This document shows, piece after piece, positions 1 through 7,727 of a stretch of 41,317 nucleotides of DNA. The first letter of the stretch is position 1; each line of letters starts with the position of its first letter. The stretch lies in contig NZ_JARZHG010000060.1 of the NCBI RefSeq assembly GCF_029946505.1, positions 1 through 41,317 on the forward strand. Reading direction: 5' to 3'. The notes under the pieces were generated by a model. That model was not told the origin of the DNA. It made no database searches and was given only the letters and a program-made list of their open reading frames with translations. The position numbers were made by a program, and so were the translations under genes. The DNA is from Polyangium sp. y55x31. Lineage in GTDB: Bacteria; Myxococcota_A; Polyangia; Polyangiales; Polyangiaceae.

Positions 1-93
1 ATGCGCGCTGTCGACAGGAACACGTTCCCAGCACATCGGGCAACGCTGATGTCTCCGTTGGCAACGCCGTTCGTGGTCTTGCCACGGGCCCGT

Positions 94-124
94 CCGAGAA
101 ACCGCGCATCGCGCGGTTTCTCGG
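94..124. other. Perfect 14-bp stem hairpin
   Basis: Arms 94-107 and 111-124 are exactly complementary around a 3-base loop. There is no T-tract on either side, so it is not a classical intrinsic terminator. It lies beyond the end of the minus-strand lipoprotein gene and just outside the 62-bp repeat. A shorter hairpin, CCAGGC/GCCTGG at 133-147, lies between the two. Bases 1-93 show no convincing gene or signal. Confidence 0.6.
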
Positions 125-140
125 CCCTCGGTCCAGGCCG

Positions 141-202
141 TGCCTGGTCCGGGGTGCAGGGGGCGGACAGCCCCCTGCTGGGGTGCGGGGCAACGCCCCG
201 CT
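141..202 (-). repeat. 62-bp gene-end repeat, left copy
   Basis: These 62 bases are the exact reverse complement of 41256-41317. The element contains two stem-loops: GCGGGGC-aac-GCCCCGC and AGGGGGC-ggaca-GCCCCCT. Read on the minus strand it begins 8 bases after the stop codon of the lipoprotein gene at 211-786, so it occupies that gene's 3' untranslated region. The right copy lies 12 bases after another gene's stop in the same gene-relative orientation. It may act as a terminator or RNA-stabilising element, or be a dispersed repeat; without a T-tract, factor-independent termination is unproven. Confidence 0.85.
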
Positions 203-210
203 GTATCCGT

Positions 211-786
211 TCAGGGGCAGTTCGGGTTTGCGGCTTCGACGACGGCGCAGTACTCGGGTGCGCCGTCGCTCATGCAGATCGTCTTGCAGGTTTGGCAGAA
301 GACGCAGGAGTCGAGGGCCTTGAACTTCTGGAGTGCTGCTGCGGGCGTGTTGAGGTCCTGGCCGCACTTGATCGTGCAGCAGCCGCCGTCGCCGCTGAGC
401 GGGCAGTTGTCGTAGGAGCAGTCGGCGAGGGCCTTGCAGTCTGCGTCGGCGATACATGCGTCTGCGAGCGCTTTGCACTCCTTCGTGTATGCGCCCGTCG
501 TGTTGCTCGTGCAGTCGCTGCAGACCGAGTAGTTGCCGCTGCCGCCCGAGCCGGAGGAGCTCGACGAGCCGCCGCCTGCGGACGAGCTCGACGAGCCGCC
601 GCCTGCGCCGCCTGCGCCGCCCGAGCCGGATGAGCTCGACGAGCTGCCGCTGCCGGACGAGCTCGAGGACGAACCGTTGCCCGAGCCGCCCGAGCCACCC
701 GAGCCGCCCGTGTCGTCGCTGCACCCTGCGGTCATGAACAAAGAGCCGAGCGCCGCGAGCCCGAGCGCATACAAACCAAGCCTCAT
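211..786 (-). CDS. Cys-rich secreted lipoprotein with Ser/Gly linker
   Basis: 191-residue lipoprotein. The N-terminus has a short positive start, a hydrophobic core and a lipobox ending MTAGC (lipid Cys about residue 22), so export and lipidation are expected. Roughly residues 25-85 are almost only Ser and Gly, a flexible tether. The C-terminal part of about 105 residues holds many cysteines in CxxC and CC patterns (CSDC, GCCTIKCG, CVFCQTC), suggesting a small disulfide-bonded surface domain. A purine-rich ribosome site (GGGAG) precedes the ATG. It lies 59 bases downstream of ctaA on the same strand and may be co-transcribed. Similar Cys-rich lipoproteins are common in myxobacteria; the function is unknown. 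Confidence 0.85.
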   Translation of the reverse strand: MRLGLYALGLAALGSLFMTAGCSDDTGGSGGSGGSGNGSSSSSSGSGSSSSSSGSGGAGGAGGGSSSSSAGGGSSSSSGSGGSGNYSVCSDCTSNTTGAYTKECKALADACIADADCKALADCSYDNCPLSGDGGCCTIKCGQDLNTPAAALQKFKALDSCVFCQTCKTICMSDGAPEYCAVVEAANPNCP

Positions 787-845
787 CGTCTGTCTCCCTT
801 CCAAGCCTGAGCCACGCGCCGTTCGCGCGCTGGAATGGAAACATC

Positions 846-1844
846 CTACCGCGGAGGCGTCTCCTTCGGGCGTGCGAACTCGTCCGGCAGGCCTGACCAC
901 GGCAGGGCTGCGGCCGATTCTGGAGCCTCGGACGACACGGATGCGGGTGCTTCCCCGAGTGACCATGCCGTGAGCACGACGAGCGCCATCCACACGAGAT
1001 CGGCGAGCAACAGGTGCACGAGCTGCATCGCCACGGGCGCGAGGAGAAAGAGGTTCAGGAAGCCCGCGCCGATCTGCACGATCACGAGCGCCGACACGAC
1101 TCGCGCGGGCTTGAGCAGGTTCGGGCGTTGCGATGTGACGAACCCTGTCGTGAAGAGGAGATACGCGGCGACCACGCCGGCCACGATCGGGTGGTAGACG
1201 CGGAGCTGCACGAAGACGTGCGCGGCTTGCGACACGTCTGCGGCGAGGCCTTCGCTCAGGGTTTTCGCGGGGAAGAGCGTGTCGCCGAGGGCTGCGATCG
1301 CGCCGGTCACGCCGACGGCCAGCACGCCGAGGAGACCGCCGCCGAGCACGTAGGTCGGCGCGCCCGAGGAGCGACGCGGCAAGGGTCCACCCGAGGACCA
1401 GAGCACCGTGAGCGTCATCGACGCGACGAGGAGGAACGTGTTGATGAGGTGCGCGCTCATCCAGTAGCCACGCGCGATCGACGTGTCGCCGGCGACGCGC
1501 TCGAAGAGGACGAGGCCCGCGCCGACGGCTGCTTCGGTCACCATGAAGAACATCGACGCGACCGCGCCGAGCCGCACTGCGTGCCGGCGCGGGAAGGCGC
1601 GGAAGGCCCACACGAGCTGGAGCAACGTGAGCAGGAAGGCGATGCCCGAGGTCACCCGGTGCGTGAACTCGATCAGGGTCTTCGCGGTGGGCGCGCGGGG
1701 GATGACCTCGCCGTTGCAGGTGGGCCAGTGGCTCCCGCAGCCCGCGCCCGAGCTGGTGGCGCGGACGTAGGCGCCCCAGAGGATGACGGCGAGCGTGACG
1801 GCGAGCGTCGCCCACGCGATACGGCGAAATCGACCTTGCGACAT
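846..1844 (-). CDS. ctaA: Heme A synthase (COX15/CtaA family)
   Basis: 332-residue integral membrane protein of the COX15/CtaA family, which oxidises the C8 methyl of heme O to a formyl group to give heme A for aa3-type cytochrome oxidases. About eight hydrophobic segments are visible. The conserved histidines expected for heme binding are present: His62 in EFTHRVTS, His132 in WMSAHLIN, His209 and His218 in AAHVFVQLRVYHP, and His277 in MQLVHLL. An extracytoplasmic cysteine pair, Cys36/Cys43 (CGSHWPTC), matches the regulatory disulfide of the bacterial type. The start is preceded by a G-rich site. No ctaB or oxidase subunit gene is nearby, so this is an isolated copy in the window. It is divergent from the MOSC gene across 93 bases. 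Confidence 0.9.
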   Translation of the reverse strand: MSQGRFRRIAWATLAVTLAVILWGAYVRATSSGAGCGSHWPTCNGEVIPRAPTAKTLIEFTHRVTSGIAFLLTLLQLVWAFRAFPRRHAVRLGAVASMFFMVTEAAVGAGLVLFERVAGDTSIARGYWMSAHLINTFLLVASMTLTVLWSSGGPLPRRSSGAPTYVLGGGLLGVLAVGVTGAIAALGDTLFPAKTLSEGLAADVSQAAHVFVQLRVYHPIVAGVVAAYLLFTTGFVTSQRPNLLKPARVVSALVIVQIGAGFLNLFLLAPVAMQLVHLLLADLVWMALVVLTAWSLGEAPASVSSEAPESAAALPWSGLPDEFARPKETPPR

Positions 1845-1937
1845 GCCCCCCGTTCTAGGTCCGGCGGGGCGCCGAGGCGAGCGCCTTTCATCCCCTCGAC
1901 GCGCGGGCGGGGCCGCTTTATGCCTCTCAGGGCCCCC

Positions 1938-2759
1938 ATGAGCACCATCACCCTGAGCGGACTCTTCGTGTACCCCGTCAAGGGCGCGCGCGGCATCGCC
2001 CTCGACCGGGCTCGGGCACAGAGCCTCGGCATCGAGCACGACCGGCGGTTCATGATCGTCGACCCGGACGGCGAGTTCCTCACGCAGCGTGAGCTCCCGC
2101 AGATGTCGCTCCTCGAGACGGCCATCGAGGACGACGCGCTCGTCCTCCACGCGAAGGGCCACGGCCCGCTCCGTGTGCCGCTCCGCCCCGAAGGGCCCAC
2201 GGATCGCCGCGTCCGGGTCTGGAGCGACAAATGCCGCGCGGTCTACGTCGGCGACGAGGCCGCCGCGTACCTGAGCGACTACCTCGGCCGGCGCGCGGAG
2301 CTCGTGTACATGCCCGAGGACGCTGCGCGGCGCGTGGACGGCCGTTACGTGCATCGCAAGGAGCGCGTCGCCTTCGCCGATGGGTTTCCGTATCTGCTCA
2401 CCTCGGAGGGCTCGCTCGCGGACCTGAACGCGCGCTTGCGCGAGGCCGTGCCGATGGATCGGTTCCGGCCGAACCTCGTGGTCCGCGGGGCGCCGCCCTG
2501 GGCCGAGGATGCGTGGACGAGCTTGTCCATCGGCTCGGTCGTCTTCTACCTGCGCAAGGCGTGCAGCCGCTGCAGCGTGATCACCGTGGACCAGGCGACT
2601 GGCGTGCGCGGCAAGGATCCGCTGGCGACGCTGGCGACGTTCCGAGCGCGGTCGAACCGCGTGTATTTCGGCTGGAACATGGTCGCCGAAGGGGAAGGCG
2701 AGATCCGCGTCGGCGACGCCGTGACCCTGGGCGCGCGCTCGTACGACGACGTCGGCTGA
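1938..2759 (+). CDS. MOSC domain protein, YcbX/mARC-like
   Basis: 273 residues with the two-part layout of YcbX/mARC-like proteins: an N-terminal MOSC beta-barrel domain (about 1-120, opening with LFVYPVKGARG) and a C-terminal MOSC domain (about 125-268). The CSRCSV motif at Cys209/Cys212, followed by TVDQATG, corresponds to the conserved cysteine region where family members bind the molybdenum cofactor. They reduce N-hydroxylated compounds with electrons from a ferredoxin-like partner or fused domain. No fused 2Fe-2S ferredoxin domain is present, unlike E. coli YcbX, so a separate donor would be needed. An in-frame ATG at 1920 would add six residues; neither start has a strong ribosome site. 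Confidence 0.85.
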   Translation: MSTITLSGLFVYPVKGARGIALDRARAQSLGIEHDRRFMIVDPDGEFLTQRELPQMSLLETAIEDDALVLHAKGHGPLRVPLRPEGPTDRRVRVWSDKCRAVYVGDEAAAYLSDYLGRRAELVYMPEDAARRVDGRYVHRKERVAFADGFPYLLTSEGSLADLNARLREAVPMDRFRPNLVVRGAPPWAEDAWTSLSIGSVVFYLRKACSRCSVITVDQATGVRGKDPLATLATFRARSNRVYFGWNMVAEGEGEIRVGDAVTLGARSYDDVG

Positions 2760-2989
2760 GGCGTCGAAGGAGAGAGCACGCAGAGCGCGGCACCGTGGGA
2801 TGGGATCGCGAGACTCTCGGGTCGGCTGGGGGTCACGGAGGATGGAGAGCTGCTCCTTTTGGCGACGGCCGCCACGGAATGAGCCACGCTCGGCGCATTT
2901 TCCTGCGCACATGCGGCCGTCCTGAGCGTGCAAACTGGCGCGGGCTGGTGCAGCTTCGACGTATGGCGATCACGTGCAGGGAAGAAGCG

Positions 2990-3343
2990 ATGCGCTGGGT
3001 GCATCGGTATGCGATCGGCGGAGCGGCCTTCGCGGCCCTCCCGCTGCCGATCTCCACGTCCGCGGGCCTCGCCGCCCTCGAGGTCCACATGTTCAACTTC
3101 ATCGGCGGCGTCTACGGCGAGTCCGTGAGCAACCTGAAGAGCCTCGCCGCGGGCGGCGGCCTCGAGGTCATGGGCGCGGGCCTCAAGTTCGTGGCCACGC
3201 GCGCCGTCGCGTTCGTCCCCGGCCCGGTGGGGTTCGTGGTCCGGGCCGGTATCGCGGCGGTCGTGATCGAGTCCCTCGGCCACGCGATCACCGCTCATTT
3301 CGAGCGCAAGCACCCCGGCAGGCTTTTTTCGGCCGCGGTCTAG
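2990..3343 (+). CDS. Small DUF697-like membrane-associated protein
   Basis: 117 residues, rich in Ala, Gly and Val. The order of features resembles DUF697 (the YcjF-type C-terminal domain): a start ALPLPISTSAGLAALE, then FIGGVYGES, a glycine-rich amphipathic stretch, a Pro-Gly turn (FVPGPVG), and a closing helix ESLGHAITAHFERK. Such domains associate with membranes and often accompany GTPases; none is adjacent here. The chosen ATG has a good ribosome site (AGGGAAG, 7-8 bases upstream); an upstream ATG at 2963 lacks one. It ends 29 bases before the radical SAM pair, so co-transcription is possible. The 230 bases upstream (2760-2989) show no convincing gene. The family call is from pattern memory only. 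Confidence 0.65.
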   Translation: MRWVHRYAIGGAAFAALPLPISTSAGLAALEVHMFNFIGGVYGESVSNLKSLAAGGGLEVMGAGLKFVATRAVAFVPGPVGFVVRAGIAAVVIESLGHAITAHFERKHPGRLFSAAV

Positions 3344-3372
3344 GGCCTCCTTCGTACTAAGATCGCGCCGTC

Positions 3373-5187
3373 GTGAAGGCGCTGATCAAAGTCGGCTACG
3401 CGTGCAACGAGAACTGCACGTTCTGCCACACGGCCGACATCCGGCACCTCGACGACACCACCGAGCGCGTCGACTGGAAGATCGACCGTGCCAAGCGCCT
3501 CGGCGCGTCCATGGTCGTCCTCTCCGGCGGCGAACCCACGATGCGGCCCGAGCTCTCGCGCTGGGCGCGCCGCATCGCCGGGCACAGCCTCGATTTTGGC
3601 CTCGTCACGAACGGGCTGATGCTCTCGTACCGGAACGTCGTCGACGAGCTCGTGGGCGAGTGCCGCCTCCGCTACGTCTACATGTCCCTGCACGGCGGCG
3701 AGCCCAAGGTCCACGGCTCCGTCGTCCGCGCCGACACCTTCCACAAGGCCATGCAGGCCATCGAGAACCTGCACGGTCGCATCCCCGATCTCACGATCAA
3801 CTGCGTCGTCACGACGGCGAACGTGAAGCACTTGAAGGGCCTCGTCGATCGGCTGCTCCCGTTCGAGGACCTCTGCATCAAGTTCTCGATGACGCAGCCG
3901 AAGGGCGCGGCGAACCGGGCCTTCGACGTCATCGTGCCCGACGTCTCCGCCTGCGCGGCGCGCGTGAAAGAAGCGATCGAGTACGGGCTCTCGCGGCGGA
4001 CCCCGCGCGGCCCGCGGTTCGCGCACGACGGCCTCCCGTTTTGCCTGCTGCCCGGCCTCGAACATCTCTACGACGATCTGAAGACGCACCGGTACGCCAC
4101 GATGATCGAGGCCGACGAGGACGACTTCGTCCCCGTCGACGACGTGGCCAAGATCCAGCCCGAGGAGACCTGCGGCGACTGCGCGCTGCGCGGCGCGTGT
4201 CCCGGGCTCTACCGCGGCTACCACGAGATCCACGGCGCGAGCGCGCTCCGGCCCGTCACGGATCGCCCGCGGGCGAACTCGTACAACTTCGTCCCCGAGC
4301 GCGACCTCGCGCGTCCGCCCGGCGCGCCTTGCCCGGTCCGCGGAGACGGTACGAGTCCGTACGATCGCGGCCGCACCTTGTTTTTGCGCCTCAAGGACCG
4401 CATGCGCCTCTTCCGCACGGAGACGCGCGACTTCTCCGACGAGGAGCTCCTCGCCACCAAGGAGAGCGCGGGCCAGATCTACCTCGACGTATCGACCAAG
4501 CTCGCCCCCGACGATTTTGCCCAGGACTTGCGGAAATTGCGTCCGGCTGCGGAATGCAGCGCTTGCCCCGAAAGGCCTCGCTGCACCGGCGCGTGGGAGC
4601 CCGTGCCCGCCGACGTTTTTACGCGAGACGATCGCGCCGTGCTGGATCTGCTCGGAAAACTCTCCGGCCGCGTGCTCGATCTCGGCTGCGGCGAAGGTCC
4701 GTACCTCGAAGCGCTCGCGCGTCGCGCGGCGGAAGGGCACATCACGTACGTCGGCGTCGATCCGGATCCGCAGCGGCTCGCCGTCCTCGCGTCGCGCCAC
4801 CCGTTCGCGCAGTTCGTGGAGGGCCGCGCGGAGGATCTCGGCGACGAGCTCGGCACGTTCGATCACGTGCTCGCGCTGCGAAGCGTGAACCACCTCGAAG
4901 ATCCGGCGCGCGCGTTCGGCGCGGCGATCGCGCGGCTCCGGCCCGGCGGCACGCTCACGCTCGTGGACAACGTCGCCTTCGGCCTCGTCCGCAGCCGCGC
5001 GCACGCTGCGCGCGCGGAGAGCGCGCCTGAAAACCGCTTCGAGCACTACCGCAACGACGACGCGGCCCGGACCGCGCGGCGCCTCGAAGGCAAACCGTTA
5101 CGCCTCGTCGAGCGCCGCGACGTCGGCCGCGAGACCAGCAATCAGTGGATGTTGCGCTACGAGCGCACGGGAGAAATGCCGTCGTGA
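3373..5187 (+). CDS. Radical SAM protein fused to a class I methyltransferase
   Basis: 604 residues, GTG start. The N-terminus has the radical SAM cluster motif CNENCTFC (Cys11, Cys15, Cys18), then SGGEPTM (51-57), TNG (79-81) and YMSLHGG (103-109), so it should bind a 4Fe-4S cluster and cleave S-adenosylmethionine to a 5'-deoxyadenosyl radical. Two further clusters of cysteines, 267/270/276 (CGDCALRGAC) and 395/398/404 (CSACPERPRC), suggest SPASM/twitch-like auxiliary Fe-S sites. Residues about 425-600 form a class I methyltransferase domain with motif I VLDLGCGEG (434-442), acidic VGVDPDP, and post-motif LRPGGTLTLVDN. The stop overlaps the start of the next radical SAM gene (GTGA). Radical SAM enzymes with such auxiliary regions often modify peptides. 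No precursor peptide gene was found nearby, so the substrate is unknown. Confidence 0.88.
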   Translation: MKALIKVGYACNENCTFCHTADIRHLDDTTERVDWKIDRAKRLGASMVVLSGGEPTMRPELSRWARRIAGHSLDFGLVTNGLMLSYRNVVDELVGECRLRYVYMSLHGGEPKVHGSVVRADTFHKAMQAIENLHGRIPDLTINCVVTTANVKHLKGLVDRLLPFEDLCIKFSMTQPKGAANRAFDVIVPDVSACAARVKEAIEYGLSRRTPRGPRFAHDGLPFCLLPGLEHLYDDLKTHRYATMIEADEDDFVPVDDVAKIQPEETCGDCALRGACPGLYRGYHEIHGASALRPVTDRPRANSYNFVPERDLARPPGAPCPVRGDGTSPYDRGRTLFLRLKDRMRLFRTETRDFSDEELLATKESAGQIYLDVSTKLAPDDFAQDLRKLRPAAECSACPERPRCTGAWEPVPADVFTRDDRAVLDLLGKLSGRVLDLGCGEGPYLEALARRAAEGHITYVGVDPDPQRLAVLASRHPFAQFVEGRAEDLGDELGTFDHVLALRSVNHLEDPARAFGAAIARLRPGGTLTLVDNVAFGLVRSRAHAARAESAPENRFEHYRNDDAARTARRLEGKPLRLVERRDVGRETSNQWMLRYERTGEMPS

Positions 5188-6947
5188 CTGCCTCTGCCTC
5201 GTCCCCTCCTCGCTCGGGGGCTCCGCTCGACGAGCGAGCTGCGCCCCCGAACCCCCCCCGCAAGCTCCCCGTCCTCTCGGCCGACGCCGTCGAGACGGCC
5301 TTCGCCGACTTCCAGAACGAGGCCTTGCTCGGCGACGCGGAGGGCTCTGGCAAGACGCTCGCGCACGAGGCGGCCGCGCACGAAAAACGCAACTGGGTGC
5401 GCCTCTCGTACGATTGCAACAACCACTGCACGTTTTGCCTCGATTCGAATGCGCACGACGGCACGATGCGGGCGACGCAGGACATCAAGGTGCAGATCGT
5501 CGAGGGCCGGCGGCGCGGCGCCGATCGGCTGATCCTCTCGGGCGGCGAGCCCACGATGCACCCGAACTTCCTCGACTTCGTCAAGCTCGGGCGCCTCGCC
5601 GGCTACCGGAAGATCCAGACCGTGACGAACGGCCGCATGTTCCGCTACCCCGAGTTCCTCGAGAAAGCCGCGGACAACGGCCTGCACGAGATCACCTTCT
5701 CGCTGCACGGACACACGGCGAAGCTGCACGACGCGCTCGTCGGCACGCCCGGCGCGTTCGTCGAAGAGGTCGCGGGCCTCAAGGCCGCGCTCGCGTCGGG
5801 GAGGTTCATCGTCAACGTCGACATCGTCATCAACAAGCAAAACGTCCGGCACCTGCCGGAGATGCTTTCGACGTTCATCGGCTGGGGCGTGAAGGAGTTC
5901 GACCTGCTCCACGTGATCCCCTTCGGAAACGCCTGGAGCGACGCGCGCCACCACCTCTTCTACGATCTCGACGGGAACCTCGAATACCTCCAGCAGGCGT
6001 TCGCGTACGCGCGCAGGCCCGACATCCACATCTGGCTGAACCGCTTCCCGCCGCCCTACGCCGAGGGGTTCGAGGACCTGATCCAGGATCCGTACAAGCT
6101 CAATGACGAGGTGCGCGGGCGGCGCGAGGAGTTCGATCGGTACCTCTCGCTCGGCAAGAAGCTCATGTGCCGCGAGCCCGAGCGGTGCAAGTACTGCTAC
6201 CTGCAGAGCCTCTGCGACACGCTCGACGAGGTGATCGACGTGCGCAAGGCCGACGAGGTCGACGTGCTGCGTTACGCGGGCGAGCCGCCGCGCGCGGGCA
6301 AGCTGCCGGAAGGACACGCGGCGCGGATCGTGGCGGCGAACCTGGAAGAGGCCGCGGCGCTCGCGGCGAAGGCGACGCCGGGGACGATCGAGCTCGAGCT
6401 CGCGTCGTACGAAGGTTTGTCCGAGGCGATCTCACCGGAAGGCCTGCTCTTCGGCAAGAAGCTCGCGGCTTGTTACACGGATGATCCCGCAGCGATCGAG
6501 CCGCTGCTCGGGATCGCTCGTTCGTTCGAGGTCCGCGCCTTCCTCACGAAGACGACGGAGCCCGTGATCCGCAGGCTCGATCCCCCGCCGTCGAACCTCG
6601 TGCTCGTCCAGAAAAACTACGACCTCGTCTCCGACGCCCACGCGAACGACGTCGACACGAAATCGTTTTTCGCGACGTACCCGCATCCGATCGCGGTGGA
6701 GAACGTGCCCGCCTGTGTCGCTGGCAGGCCCGTGCGTACCGCGCCGCGGACCTTGGATCTCGCGATGCTCGGCGCCGACGCGCGCATCGACATGACCGAG
6801 TTCACGAAGCGGTACGTGGCCGACGGCTTCTACACGAAGGCGCTCCGCTGCAAGGACTGCCGCGAGAACGCCTCGTGCCGTGGCGTGCACGTGAACTGGG
6901 TTCGCGCCCACGGGTTCGGGGCGCTCACGCCGATGCGGGAAGGGTGA
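5184..6947 (+). CDS. Radical SAM protein with extra Cys clusters, partner of the previous gene
   Basis: 587 residues from a GTG that overlaps the previous stop by four bases, with GGGAGAA about eight bases upstream. An in-frame ATG at 5145 would lie deep inside the upstream gene. The radical SAM motif CNNHCTFC (Cys78, Cys82, Cys85) is followed by SGGEPTM (119-125), VTNGRM and SLHGH. A central cluster, Cys329/335/338/344, and a C-terminal cluster, Cys556/559/565 followed by a HisValAsnTrp segment, look like auxiliary Fe-S ligands. Residues about 375-550 have no domain I recognise. It shares the layout of its upstream neighbour but lacks a methyltransferase. Tight coupling suggests the two act on one substrate or as a complex. 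It is convergent with the next gene, three bases apart. Confidence 0.87.
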   Translation: MTASASSPPRSGAPLDERAAPPNPPRKLPVLSADAVETAFADFQNEALLGDAEGSGKTLAHEAAAHEKRNWVRLSYDCNNHCTFCLDSNAHDGTMRATQDIKVQIVEGRRRGADRLILSGGEPTMHPNFLDFVKLGRLAGYRKIQTVTNGRMFRYPEFLEKAADNGLHEITFSLHGHTAKLHDALVGTPGAFVEEVAGLKAALASGRFIVNVDIVINKQNVRHLPEMLSTFIGWGVKEFDLLHVIPFGNAWSDARHHLFYDLDGNLEYLQQAFAYARRPDIHIWLNRFPPPYAEGFEDLIQDPYKLNDEVRGRREEFDRYLSLGKKLMCREPERCKYCYLQSLCDTLDEVIDVRKADEVDVLRYAGEPPRAGKLPEGHAARIVAANLEEAAALAAKATPGTIELELASYEGLSEAISPEGLLFGKKLAACYTDDPAAIEPLLGIARSFEVRAFLTKTTEPVIRRLDPPPSNLVLVQKNYDLVSDAHANDVDTKSFFATYPHPIAVENVPACVAGRPVRTAPRTLDLAMLGADARIDMTEFTKRYVADGFYTKALRCKDCRENASCRGVHVNWVRAHGFGALTPMREG

Positions 6948-6950
6948 GCG

Positions 6951-7667
6951 TCAGGGAGTGAGCGTGCAGCCGGTGAGGACGCCCGCGAGCATCTCGCCGC
7001 GGGGCTGGCCTTCCCAGCCGCTCTCCCAGTGGAAGGTCGGGCTCTTGAGCTTGCCTTCCACCGTGTACTTGCACTTCACGCTGAAGCGCGTGGTCGGCAG
7101 GTTGCCCGCGAGCGCGGGCTCGCTCCAGAGGCCGGCCGCGACGAACTGCACGTTGTCCGTCGAGGTGTAGGGCCGGAGCGTCTTCTTGTCGTCGCCCGGA
7201 TCGCCCTTGCCCCAGACCTTCGTCGGCGACTCGAAGCTGCAGTGCCTGCCCGCGACCTCGTCCGTCGCCGCGCAGTTGAGCTCGCGTTTGTCGCTCGCCA
7301 CCAGCGTGATCTCGACGTCCACGGTCTGGCCCGGCTTCCACGAGGGCCCGCGCGGACCGCCGCCGCCGCGCTCCTGACCGAGCAGCGCGAAGCCCGCCGC
7401 CAGCGTGCCCACGACGACCACGAAGAGCACCATGCTCTTGCCGAGCGACGCCGAGCTCGGCGGCGGCGCGCGCCTCGGCGCGGCCTTGCCGGCCTTCGGC
7501 TGCTTCTTCGCGGCCGCCTTCGCAGGCGCGGCTTTTGCCGCGGCAGGCGCCTTCGCTTCGGCCTTCGCCTCGGCCTTCGGGGCCTCCGCCTTCGCTTCGG
7601 CCTCGGGCTCGCCTTCGCCCTCGTCCTCGACCTCGTCCTTGTCCTCGTCCGGTTCTTTCTCGGCCAT
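6951..7667 (-). CDS. Membrane-anchored hypothetical protein with charged Ala/Lys/Glu N-terminus
   Basis: 238 residues. Residues 1-25 are strongly acidic, 26-70 are an Ala/Lys/Glu/Pro low-complexity stretch, and one transmembrane segment spans about 78-97. The remaining 140 residues are predicted extracytoplasmic, with four cysteines (two in NCAATDEVAGRHC, then VKCKY and LTGC) that could form two disulfides, and beta-rich sequence. The layout suggests a cytoplasmic disordered tail, one membrane anchor and a small periplasmic beta domain. I do not recognise the family. It is divergent from the KAS III-like gene across 60 bases and convergent with the radical SAM pair. Confidence 0.8.
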   Translation of the reverse strand: MAEKEPDEDKDEVEDEGEGEPEAEAKAEAPKAEAKAEAKAPAAAKAAPAKAAAKKQPKAGKAAPRRAPPPSSASLGKSMVLFVVVVGTLAAGFALLGQERGGGGPRGPSWKPGQTVDVEITLVASDKRELNCAATDEVAGRHCSFESPTKVWGKGDPGDDKKTLRPYTSTDNVQFVAAGLWSEPALAGNLPTTRFSVKCKYTVEGKLKSPTFHWESGWEGQPRGEMLAGVLTGCTLTP

Positions 7668-7727
7668 GGCGCGCGGACTCTACCTTCCTCCGCCCCGCTT
7701 CTCAAACCTTCTGTTACCCTCCGCGCC

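Noticed and set aside
211-1815. Very long open frame on the minus strand continuing upstream of the 191-residue lipoprotein
   Set aside because: The upstream part is Arg/Pro-rich antisense-frame sequence overlapping ctaA in another frame. The lipoprotein signal and ribosome site define the true start at 786.
2760-2989. Possible small precursor peptide gene for the radical SAM pair
   Set aside because: The open stretch has no ribosome site at a sensible start and no leader/core-like composition, so a peptide could not be supported.
5331-5361. P-loop-like GDAEGSGKT segment in the second radical SAM protein
   Set aside because: The spacing between the glycine and GKT is one residue too long for a Walker A motif and no other NTPase motif follows.
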